A stretch of 64,000 nucleotides of DNA from Myxococcales bacterium. GTDB taxonomy: Bacteria; Myxococcota; Polyangia; Nannocystales; Nannocystaceae. Position 1 is the stretch's first letter; the number at the start of each line of letters is the position of its first letter. Of this stretch, positions 33,248-40,997 are shown one piece after another. The notes under the pieces were generated by a model. The model saw only the letters and a program-made list of their open reading frames with translations, made no database searches and had not been told where the DNA came from. A program made the position numbers and the translations under genes. Where the stretch lies: contig JAEUJW010000066.1 in NCBI GenBank assembly GCA_016793465.1, positions 62,001 to 126,000 of the forward strand. The letters run 5' to 3'.

Positions 33248-34725
33248 GACACCACCTCCAGATGCACGGTCCCCGAGGGCCGCTGCGCCTGCTGCGGCAC
33301 GGCCACGCTCTGCGTCTCGAGCACGAACCCGCGGACCAGGTTCTCCGCCACAGTGCGGCGGTACCACGCCGACCCGCGCGCGTCGTCGATCGGCTCGAAG
33401 TCCCGGGCCAGCGCCGGCAAGGCCGCCTCGACCTCGGCGCTCGTCCACGCCCGACCGACCAGCGCCGCCTCGAGCTGGCGCGCCCGCGCCGTCGTCGCCG
33501 CCATGCCGCCGAAGCACAGCCGCGCCGCCGTCACCTTGTTCGCCGCGTCGACCTCGACGCAGAACCCGCCGGCCACCGTGCTGATGTCGAGCTCGCGCCG
33601 CTTCGAAACTTTATAAGCCGCCGCCCGCGCGTCGCTCGCCAGCTCCGGCACGACGACCCCCGCCAGGATCTCCCCGGCCTTCAGCGCGGTCTGGCGGTAC
33701 GCCAGGAAGAATTCGTCGAGCGCCACCGTTCGCGTCCCCGCCGCGGAGCGCAGCTCCACGCGACCATTTAATCCCATCAACACCGGCGCCATGTCGCCGA
33801 TCGGCGACGCGTTGCAAAGATTGCCGCCGATCGTCGCCCGGTTCTTGATCTGCCGCGACGCGAAGTACCGCAGCATCCGCAAGATCGGCACGAACGTCGG
33901 CCCGGCGCGCCCCGCGAACGCCTCGAGGTCGGCCAGCGTCGTGGTCGCGCCGATGCGCCAGCCGCCGTCGACCCGCGTCACCCCGCGCAGCCCGGGCAGC
34001 GCCTCGAGCGAGACCAGCTCGGGCAGGTCGACGAACTTCTTGGTCAGCGTCAGCGACAGGTCCGTCCCCCCACAAATTAGTTTGGCCTGCGGGTGCGCCG
34101 CCAGCAGCGCCCACAGCTGTTCGAACGTCGCCGGCGTCGCGTACACCCGCGACCCCTGCTCGCGCTGAAACTCGAGCGCCGCCGGCCGCGCCTCGACCAG
34201 CCCCTTACTGAATCGGTCCTCCGGGCGCGTGCCCGCGACCGCCCTGGCCGCGTCGCGGATCGGCCGATAGCCCGTGCACCTGCACAGGTTGCCGCACATC
34301 TGGTCGTCGAGCTGCCAGGCCTCGCGCAGGTCGTCGCGGTAGCAGGCCTCGAACATCGCCATCACCACCCCGGGCGTGCAGTAGCCGCACTGCGAGCCCA
34401 GCTCGCGCACCAGCACCTCCTGCACGGGGTGGTACGCGCCGGTCCTCTCGCGCAGCCCCTCGACCGTGTACACGCGCCGGCCCTGGACCATCGGCAGCAG
34501 CACGAGGCACGCGTTGACGGCCCGGTAGCTCGCGCCGTCCGGCCCGTCGGGGTCGAGGATCACCACGCTGCAGGCCCCGCAGTCGCCCTCCGCGCAGCCC
34601 TCCTTGGTGCCCGTCAGCCGGCGATGCTCGCGCAGATACTCGAGCAGCGTGGTCGTCGGCCGCGCCTGGGCGTCGACGACAGGTGTGTCGTTGAGGTGGA
34701 ACGAGACGGCGTGCGGCAGCGGCAC
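33244..34725 (-). CDS. xdhA: Xanthine dehydrogenase, FAD and 2Fe-2S subunit
   Basis: This encodes 493 residues. The N-terminal ferredoxin domain has KEGCAEGDCGACSV with Cys44, 49 and 52 and the partner Cys in VNACL. The second 2Fe-2S domain has GSQCGYCTPG and CGNLCRCTGYRPI. The FAD domain follows from about residue 190 (LAAHPQAKLICGGTDLSLTLTKKF, ATIGGNLCNASPIGDMAPVL). This fused arrangement is the XdhA type that pairs with XdhB. It is the first gene of a two-gene operon and is coupled to xdhB by ATGA. Electron acceptor should be NAD+. Confidence 0.93.
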   Translation of the reverse strand: MPLPHAVSFHLNDTPVVDAQARPTTTLLEYLREHRRLTGTKEGCAEGDCGACSVVILDPDGPDGASYRAVNACLVLLPMVQGRRVYTVEGLRERTGAYHPVQEVLVRELGSQCGYCTPGVVMAMFEACYRDDLREAWQLDDQMCGNLCRCTGYRPIRDAARAVAGTRPEDRFSKGLVEARPAALEFQREQGSRVYATPATFEQLWALLAAHPQAKLICGGTDLSLTLTKKFVDLPELVSLEALPGLRGVTRVDGGWRIGATTTLADLEAFAGRAGPTFVPILRMLRYFASRQIKNRATIGGNLCNASPIGDMAPVLMGLNGRVELRSAAGTRTVALDEFFLAYRQTALKAGEILAGVVVPELASDARAAAYKVSKRRELDISTVAGGFCVEVDAANKVTAARLCFGGMAATTARARQLEAALVGRAWTSAEVEAALPALARDFEPIDDARGSAWYRRTVAENLVRGFVLETQSVAVPQQAQRPSGTVHLEVVS

Positions 34726-34742
34726 GCCGGCATCCTAACACG

Positions 34743-35693
34743 TCAGAACAACCCCTGGTCCACGTGAACCACCGCGAACGGCAGCTGCGGCTGCTGCCCC
34801 TGGTAGAGCACGCGGAACACCTCGCTGTCGATCGCGTAGAGCTCGCCGCCCGCCTCGGTCAGGCTCGTCAGCCCCGTCGGCACCGCCATCGTCGTGGCCA
34901 CGCTCGCCTGCGTCCAGTCGTCGTCGCTGAACGTCAGCCGCTGGACCCCGCCGTCGTAGGCCACGAACAGCTGCTCGCCGATGAATTCAAGCCCGTCGGG
35001 CCCCGGGAAGCGCGGGTTGCCCGGCATCGAGAACGGGTCGCCCACGGTCGCGACCTCGACCGCCGCCTCCGGCGCGGCCAGCGGCACGCTGAACAGCTTC
35101 GCCGGCATCGACGAGGCCACCAGCAGGCGCGCGCCGTCCGGCGAGAAGTCGATCCCGTTGAGCCCGACGCCCCCCGCCGGCGGCGTCAGCGGCAGCGTCG
35201 CGAACACCGCCGGCTGCGAGCTCGCCGGGTCGATGCGGAACACCCGCGGGGTCGCCGAGTCGGTGGCGTACACCACGCCGTCCGCGTCGGTCACCAGGTC
35301 GTTGCAGAACGTCGGCTCCGGCAGCGAGATCGCGTGCGTCCGCTCCCGCGTGTCGATGTGGAACCCGAACACCTGCGAGACCGGGAACGGGTTGCTCGCC
35401 ACGTCGACCACACACACCCAGAGCCGGCGCCGCTCGCTGTCGACGTGCGCCCCGCCGAACGAGCGGTTGGGCGTGTCGTCGGAGTAGAACCCGATCTCGT
35501 CGCCGAACGGCGTCAGCCTGGTGATCTTCCCACCTCGGATCGCGGTGGCGAAGAAGGTGTACGTGTCCTCGTCGAACGCGACCCCCTCGGGCAGCGAGGT
35601 CGTGCTCGCGAGCGGGTACTGCTCCTGCAGCAGCACATCGCAGGCAAGGGGTGCGAACAGCAGGGTGAACAACGGCGCGAGCACTTTCTTCAT
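34743..35693 (-). CDS. SMP-30/gluconolactonase-like beta-propeller lipoprotein
   Basis: This encodes 316 residues. MKKVLAPLFTLLFAPLAC is a lipoprotein signal (lipobox APLAC). The rest has six repeated four-strand blades with LPEGVAFDEDTYTFFATAIRGGKITRL, CNDLVTDADGVVYATDSATPRVFRID and GLNGIDFSPDGARLLVASS, the SMP-30/strictosidine-synthase style pattern. It may be a lactonase or a binding propeller on the cell surface; metal ligands fit (E at LPEGVAF, N/D in NDLVTD). It ends 17 bases before xdhA starts on the same strand, so it may be cotranscribed with it. Confidence 0.8.
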   Translation of the reverse strand: MKKVLAPLFTLLFAPLACDVLLQEQYPLASTTSLPEGVAFDEDTYTFFATAIRGGKITRLTPFGDEIGFYSDDTPNRSFGGAHVDSERRRLWVCVVDVASNPFPVSQVFGFHIDTRERTHAISLPEPTFCNDLVTDADGVVYATDSATPRVFRIDPASSQPAVFATLPLTPPAGGVGLNGIDFSPDGARLLVASSMPAKLFSVPLAAPEAAVEVATVGDPFSMPGNPRFPGPDGLEFIGEQLFVAYDGGVQRLTFSDDDWTQASVATTMAVPTGLTSLTEAGGELYAIDSEVFRVLYQGQQPQLPFAVVHVDQGLF

Positions 35694-35896
35694 GGGGGTC
35701 TCCGACGCGCAGGGGGGCGCGGCGCATATACAATCAGGAGACGTTGATCTATTTCGGATCACCCGGCCTGTTTCCGCCCCTCGCCGCGCACGACCACCGG
35801 CCGCGATCGGACTCGCCTCGGACCTCGCCCCCGCGCCCGCGCTCCGCCCCCTGCAGGGTCCTGGCCCTTATTCCGCGTTCGGGGCACCATGCCCGC

Positions 35897-36838
35897 ATGT
35901 CTCCGGCCCGCGCCCGCTCGCTCGCCCTCGCCGTCGCGCTCGGCGTGCCCTCCCTCGCCCGCGCCCAGAGCCCGTCACCGAGCGTGCCCGCGCCCACGGT
36001 CCCGCTCAGCACCGCCCCCACGCCCGCACCCGCGCCGCCCGACCCCACGAGCGAAGCCCCCCTCGCCGCGCCCACGCCCGTCGACGTCGCCCCCACGCCG
36101 CCACCGCCCGCCGAAGCAGCTCCGACTCCCGCTCCGACGCCCGCTCCATCCCCCGCGCCGCCCGTCGCCCGCGCCGAGGTCATCACCTCGACCGCACCCG
36201 CCTACCCCGTCGAGGTCGTGCCTCCGCTGCCGCGCCTCTCGCTGACCGCCGGCTTCGTGTTCGGCCCCCACGCCAAGGGCGAGGCCACCTGCCAGGACAT
36301 CGAGGGCGGCTACCAGTGCGAGCACACCGGCAACTTCCTCGGCGTCGGCGGCACGGTCGAGCTGCGCGCCCAGCTCTACCGCGTGCTCTTCCTGCACGCG
36401 CGCGGCCTGCTCGTCGGCAACGTCCGCTCGCGCGGGGCCCACAGCGGCCTCGCCGGCGCCGGCCTCGGCCTCGGCGCCTACTCGCGGTTCGCCTTCATCC
36501 GCGGCGAGTACCTGCTGGTCCCGACCCTCGGCAGCGACAACTACCGCCCGCCCTTCTACGCCAAGCCCGCCGGCAAGGACGAGTGGAACCTCCACGCCGG
36601 CATGATCAGCGGCGGCGTGCGCCGCTACGTCAGCAACCGCGCCTCGCTCGAGGCGTGGGTCGGCGTCGTCATCGGCCCCCGCGCCAGGCGCACCAGCCTG
36701 TCCGCCGACGCCGCCGAGAACCGCGTGCTGATCAGCTTCATGGCCAGCCTCGGCTTCACCTTCGACCTCCTGCTCGCCAAGGGCTACGTGCCCGGCGAGT
36801 ACAAGCGCCGCCCGCGTCGCCAGTGGGGCACGCGCTGA
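35897..36838 (+). CDS. Outer-membrane-type beta-barrel protein with Pro/Ala-rich linker
   Basis: This encodes 313 residues. The signal peptide SPARARSLALAVALGVPSLARAQS is cleaved after ARA. The linker from about 25 to 110 is mostly Pro, Ala and Thr. The C-terminal 200 residues read as alternating beta strands (LSLTAGFVFGPHAKG, FLGVGGTVELRAQLYRVLFLHARGLLVG, AGAGLGLGAYSRFAFIRGEYLLVP, LHAGMISGGVRRYVSNRASLEAWVGVVIG), suggesting an eight-strand-like barrel. A conserved Cys pair (CQDIEGGYQCEH) is in an early loop. Function unknown. Start at the ATG that gives the signal peptide. Confidence 0.72.
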   Translation: MSPARARSLALAVALGVPSLARAQSPSPSVPAPTVPLSTAPTPAPAPPDPTSEAPLAAPTPVDVAPTPPPPAEAAPTPAPTPAPSPAPPVARAEVITSTAPAYPVEVVPPLPRLSLTAGFVFGPHAKGEATCQDIEGGYQCEHTGNFLGVGGTVELRAQLYRVLFLHARGLLVGNVRSRGAHSGLAGAGLGLGAYSRFAFIRGEYLLVPTLGSDNYRPPFYAKPAGKDEWNLHAGMISGGVRRYVSNRASLEAWVGVVIGPRARRTSLSADAAENRVLISFMASLGFTFDLLLAKGYVPGEYKRRPRRQWGTR

Positions 36839-36841
36839 TCG

Positions 36842-37477
36842 TCACGCCGGACGCGGCAGCGGAATTTTTTTGTACGCGCAGAACGCCGCCAGCGTGTCGG
36901 CCCGCAGCGCCGGGTTGTGCACGAGCTCCCAGCCCAGCGTGCTCGTCGGCGTCTTGCCGTAGTCGTGCCCGGGATACACCCGCGTGTGCTCCGGCAGCGC
37001 GCCGAGCCGCCGCTGCAGCGTGTCGACCATGGCCCGCGGATCCCTCGCGCTGCCGCACGAGCCGACGAACAGCACGTCGCCCGTGAACACCGCCGCCGGC
37101 TCCGGCGAGAACCAGCACACGCACCCCGGCGTGTGCCCCGGCGCCCAGATCGCCCGCACCTTCCCCTCGCCGATCGCCACCCACTCGTCATCGCCGACCG
37201 GCTCCACCCGCGGCGCCAGCGCTCGCGCGATCTCGAGCTCGAGCGGATGACAGCGGACCACCGCGCCGGTCGCCGCCGCCGCCTCGTCGAGGCCCGCCAC
37301 GTGATCGTCGTGCGTGTGCGTCAGCAAGATCGTCGTCACCCGCCACCCGCGCCGCTCGGCGGCCCGCAGCAGCCTGTCGACCTCGAACGCCGGATCGACC
37401 AGCGCCGCCTCGCCCGTGCGCGGACAGCCGACCACCTCGCAGAAGTTCTGCAGCAGGCCCACCTCGAGCTGCACCAC
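36842..37477 (-). CDS. Metallo-beta-lactamase fold hydrolase (glyoxalase II-like)
   Basis: This encodes 211 residues. The metal motif is LLTHTHDDHVAGLDEAAA (HxHxDH), followed by APGHTPGCVCWFSPEPAAVFTGDVLF and YPGHDYGKTPTSTLGWE with the further His and Asp ligands. It is shorter than GloB and close to persulfide-dioxygenase/GloB-like enzymes. A GTG start at 37477 is chosen because GGAGG lies eight bases upstream and places VVQLEVGLLQNFCEVVG at the N-terminus, as in relatives; upstream in-frame starts exist at 37555 and 37486. Divergent from the helicase gene. Confidence 0.82.
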   Translation of the reverse strand: MVQLEVGLLQNFCEVVGCPRTGEAALVDPAFEVDRLLRAAERRGWRVTTILLTHTHDDHVAGLDEAAAATGAVVRCHPLELEIARALAPRVEPVGDDEWVAIGEGKVRAIWAPGHTPGCVCWFSPEPAAVFTGDVLFVGSCGSARDPRAMVDTLQRRLGALPEHTRVYPGHDYGKTPTSTLGWELVHNPALRADTLAAFCAYKKIPLPRPA

Positions 37478-37566
37478 CTCGAGCACCTCCGTGTACAAAC
37501 CACAACCCTCGCTTCGAAACAAGTCTTGCCCCGCGGCCCCGCTCTCGCATATCACCCACCCCCTCG

Positions 37567-39618
37567 ATGGATCTCCTCCGCGGCCTCAACCCTGAACAAC
37601 GGCAGGCCGTCCTCCACACCGAGGGTCCGCTGCTCGTGCTCGCCGGGGCCGGCTCCGGCAAGACCCGCGTCATCACCCACCGCGTCGTCCACCTGCTCGA
37701 GAAGGGCGTCGCCCCCGGCAGCATCGTCGCCCTCAGCTTCACCAACAAGGCCGCCGACGAGATGCGCGAGCGCCTGCACAAGATGATCGGCAAGGCCGCC
37801 GACCAGCTCGTGCTCGCGACCTTCCACAGCCTCGGCGCCGCCATGATGCGCGAGCAGCCCGAGCACTTCGGCGTGCAGAAGCGTTTTTCAATTCTCGACC
37901 AGGGCGACGTCTACGGCCTCGTGCGCGGCCTCCTGCAGGCCCACGGCTACAACGGCCCCGACCGCCGCTTCGACCTCGGCGCGATCACCCAGCGCATCTC
38001 CCTGTGGAAGAACGACTTCGTCGACCCCGACGACGCGCTGGAGCTCGACCACGAGACCGACTACGACGAGGTCGCCGCCGCCGTCTACGCCCCCTACGAG
38101 GAGCGCTTAAAGACCCTGGGCGCCGTCGACTTCGACGACCTCGTGTGCCGCGTCGCCCACGTGCTCGCCTCGAACGCCGAGGCCCGCGCCTACTGGCAGT
38201 CGCGCTTCCACTACCTGATGGTCGACGAGTACCAGGACACCAACCGCGCCCAGCTCGAGGTGGTGCGCCAGCTCGCCGGCCCGCGCGAGAACCTCTGCGT
38301 CGTCGGCGACGACGACCAGGCGATCTACGGCTGGCGCGGCGCCAAGGTCGCCAACATCCTCGGCTTCGACATGTACTTCACGCGCGCCGAGACAATTAAA
38401 CTCGAGCGCAACTACAGGTCGTTCGCGCCGATCCTCCGCTGCGCCAACGAGGTGATCGCCAACAACCGCGGCCGCCACGACAAGGTGCTGATCCCCCAGC
38501 GCGACGGCGGCGAGGCCGTGCAGGTGGTCGTCGCCGGCGACGGCGACCAAGAGGTCCGCTGGGTCGGCAAGCAGATCTGGCGCATGCTCCGCGAGGACGG
38601 CCTGCGCCCCGACGACATCGCCGTGCTCTACCGCAGCGCCAAGCAGTGCGACCCCATGGAGGCGATCCTGCAGGAGCACGGCATGGCCTACCGCGTGCTC
38701 GGCGGCCAGGCCTTCTACGACAAGAAGCAGGTCAAGGACGTGCTCGCCTACTTGAAGGTGCTGGTCGCCCCGCAGGACGACCTCGCCGTGCGTCGCGCCC
38801 TCGACGTGCCCTCGCGCGGCGTCGGTTCAAAATCTCTCGAGCACCTCACCGAGTTCGCCAAGCGCCACGGCCTCGCCCTCATGGAGGCCGTGCACCGCAG
38901 CCCGGAGATCCCCGAGCTGCCGACCCGCAGCGCCGCCGCCCTCGTCAGCTTCTCCAACCTCGTCCGCCGCGCGCAGGGCCAGTACTACGCCGGCGGCCGC
39001 GTGCTCGGCCCGCTGCGCGCCATGCTCGACAGCGCCGGCTTCAACCGCGAGCACGTTATCAAGGAGACCGGCTCCGCCGAGGCCGCCGCGGCCCGCTGGG
39101 ACGGCGTCGAGAACTTGTTCGCCAGCCTCGACCGGTTCGAACAGCGGGCCACCAACGGCCGCCCGCGCTGGAACGACTTCCTGCAGGCCATGAACATGGA
39201 CAACAAGCAGGACGAGGACGAGGACGAGGCCGCCCGCGGCAAGCTCACCCTCGCCACCCTGCACAGCGCCAAGGGCCTCGAGTGGCCGGTCGTGTTCATC
39301 CTCGGCTGCGAGGAGGGCACCATGCCGCACAAGCGCGTCTCGGCCCCGAGGATCTCCGACGCGATCGCCGGCGACATCGAGGAGGAGCGCCGCCTCTTCT
39401 ACGTCGGCATCACCCGCGCCCGCGACCGCCTCTACATCATGCGCGCCGCGACGAGGCTCGAGCGCGGCTCTGCCGTGCCGCGCAAGCCCAGCCGCTTCCT
39501 CGCCGAGCTGCCTGACGCCGACATCAAGCACTACGACATCGGCACCGCCGAGCGCCTCAGCGGCGCCGACGTGCAGACGCTGGCCGACGAGTTCCTCGCC
39601 CGCCTCGGCGCCGGATGA
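37567..39618 (+). CDS. UvrD/PcrA/Rep-family DNA helicase
   Basis: This encodes 683 residues, a superfamily 1A 3'-5' helicase. Walker A is LLVLAGAGSGKTRVITHR (26-33), Walker B is YLMVDEYQDTNRAQ, motif III CVVGDDDQAIYGWRGA, motif IV ERNYRSFAPIL, motif V LTLATLHSAKGLEWPVVFILG and motif VI EERRLFYVGITRARDRLY. It should unwind DNA in repair or replication restart. The C-terminus lacks the long Tudor-like tail of PcrA. Close relatives are called PcrA, UvrD or Rep and cannot be told apart here. Confidence 0.92.
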   Translation: MDLLRGLNPEQRQAVLHTEGPLLVLAGAGSGKTRVITHRVVHLLEKGVAPGSIVALSFTNKAADEMRERLHKMIGKAADQLVLATFHSLGAAMMREQPEHFGVQKRFSILDQGDVYGLVRGLLQAHGYNGPDRRFDLGAITQRISLWKNDFVDPDDALELDHETDYDEVAAAVYAPYEERLKTLGAVDFDDLVCRVAHVLASNAEARAYWQSRFHYLMVDEYQDTNRAQLEVVRQLAGPRENLCVVGDDDQAIYGWRGAKVANILGFDMYFTRAETIKLERNYRSFAPILRCANEVIANNRGRHDKVLIPQRDGGEAVQVVVAGDGDQEVRWVGKQIWRMLREDGLRPDDIAVLYRSAKQCDPMEAILQEHGMAYRVLGGQAFYDKKQVKDVLAYLKVLVAPQDDLAVRRALDVPSRGVGSKSLEHLTEFAKRHGLALMEAVHRSPEIPELPTRSAAALVSFSNLVRRAQGQYYAGGRVLGPLRAMLDSAGFNREHVIKETGSAEAAAARWDGVENLFASLDRFEQRATNGRPRWNDFLQAMNMDNKQDEDEDEAARGKLTLATLHSAKGLEWPVVFILGCEEGTMPHKRVSAPRISDAIAGDIEEERRLFYVGITRARDRLYIMRAATRLERGSAVPRKPSRFLAELPDADIKHYDIGTAERLSGADVQTLADEFLARLGAG

Positions 39619-39717
39619 TCCTCGTCACGCCGGCCGCAAGATCTGGAAATTTCTTCAGCTTCGACCCGGCCGATCGCGCTCGACGCCCCGCGTCCCCGGT
39701 GCGAAAGTCCGCCGGTC

Positions 39718-40629
39718 GTGATCGTCACCACCCCGCAGCAGTTCACGCAGGCGCTGGCCGAGCTCGGCCCGCGTCCGGCCGCGCCGGCCACCATGAGCGC
39801 CGCCTTGCTCGTCAGCCCGGTCGGCTTTCGCCTCAGCGATCAGCCGGTCGACAACAAGTACATGCGGACCACGCCGATCGACCCCGCCCGGGCCATGCAT
39901 CAGCACCACGGCCTCGTCGAGGCCCTCGGCGCCTGCGGCGTCCCCGTGCTCGTCGTGCCCGGGCGCGACGGCCTCGACGACGCCGTGTTCGCCAACAACA
40001 CCTACGCCACCGTGCCCGGCCGCTTCATCGTCGGCGCCATGAAGCACCCCGTGCGCCGCGCCGAGGCCGCCCGCGACGACGTCCGGCGCCTGTTCGGCGA
40101 GACCCTCGGCCGCGCCACCGTCGACCTCTCCGCCCTCGACTGCACCGCCGAGCTCACCGGCCCGCTCGTCGTCGACCGCGCCCGCGGCCTCGGCTACTGC
40201 GGCCTCAGCCAGCGCGCCGACGAGGCCGGCTGCGCCGCCATGCACGCCGCCTTCGACCTGCGCCTGACCCTCCGCTTCGCCCTGAAGCCCGGCGAGTACC
40301 ACACCAACGTCGTGCTCGCGGTGCTCGCCGGTCGGGCCTGCGTGCTCGACCCCGACGCCTTCGAGGACCCCGACGTCCCCGGGGCGATCGCCGCCGTCTA
40401 CCCCGGTCGGACCCTCGCCCTCGACGCCGCCGAGAAGGCCGCCTTCGCCGGCAACTGCATCGCCGTCACCGACCGTGACCTCATGCTCAGCCAGACCGCC
40501 CTCGCCGGCCTGCGCCCCGGCTCGCGCGCCGCCCTCGAGAGCTGGGGCTTTCGCCTCCACCCCGTCGAGGTCGACGAGTTCGAGAAAGCCGGCGGCAGCC
40601 TGCGCTGCATGATCGCCGAGGTCTTCTGA
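39718..40629 (+). CDS. Arginine deiminase / DDAH-family hydrolase (CtlX-like)
   Basis: This encodes 303 residues with a GTG start. It keeps the amidinotransferase-superfamily core: DDAVFANNTY (Asp/Asn substrate site), His195 in GEYHTNVVL and Cys297 in GGSLRCMIAEVF. By family it hydrolyses a guanidino or ureido group, for example citrulline (CtlX) or dimethylarginine. The N-terminal LLVSPVGFRLSDQPVDNKYMRT supports the CtlX group. Single gene, 99 bases after the helicase. Substrate is inferred only. Confidence 0.8.
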   Translation: MIVTTPQQFTQALAELGPRPAAPATMSAALLVSPVGFRLSDQPVDNKYMRTTPIDPARAMHQHHGLVEALGACGVPVLVVPGRDGLDDAVFANNTYATVPGRFIVGAMKHPVRRAEAARDDVRRLFGETLGRATVDLSALDCTAELTGPLVVDRARGLGYCGLSQRADEAGCAAMHAAFDLRLTLRFALKPGEYHTNVVLAVLAGRACVLDPDAFEDPDVPGAIAAVYPGRTLALDAAEKAAFAGNCIAVTDRDLMLSQTALAGLRPGSRAALESWGFRLHPVEVDEFEKAGGSLRCMIAEVF

Positions 40630-40997
40630 GCCGGCCGCCGTGAGGCTTCCGGCCTCGCCCGCTTTCGGCCCGGCGGACCGCGTGCCGCCCTGGGGGATCG
40701 CTCCCCCGGCCGCGGGCGGCTTTTCGCTCCCGGCCCCCAGGACCGTCGTTCTCCTCGCCTTCGGATGGTCCTGGAGGCCGCACACTCCAGTCCGCAAGAC
40801 GCGCGCCAACGCCCGGACGTGTGCCCGCGGGCGATCCCGCTCGACCCGAACCACACACCCGGCGAGTTGCTGTTGTCCTCGTTGTCGCCTGCGGCGAGCA
40901 TAGTGCCTGGTCCCGATCGTCGTGACCGCTCTCACGGGTATCGCAGTACCCTCGCCCGGTACGATCCCCGATACGCTCCAACGTTCGCCCTCCTCGA
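40630..40997. other. 368-base intergenic region
   Basis: This follows the DDAH-family gene. It holds a GCCG-CGGG-CGGC hairpin followed by TTTT (40709-40724), a possible short terminator, several GC-rich inverted segments, and before the cyclase gene a run with TACGATCC and GATACGCT that could include a promoter. I see no small gene with a credible start, and no tRNA or repeat. Confidence 0.5.

Noticed and set aside
36842..37555. Longer N-terminus of the metallo-hydrolase from 37555
   Set aside because: The extra residues are unlike the family and the GTG at 37477 has a strong GGAGG eight bases upstream.
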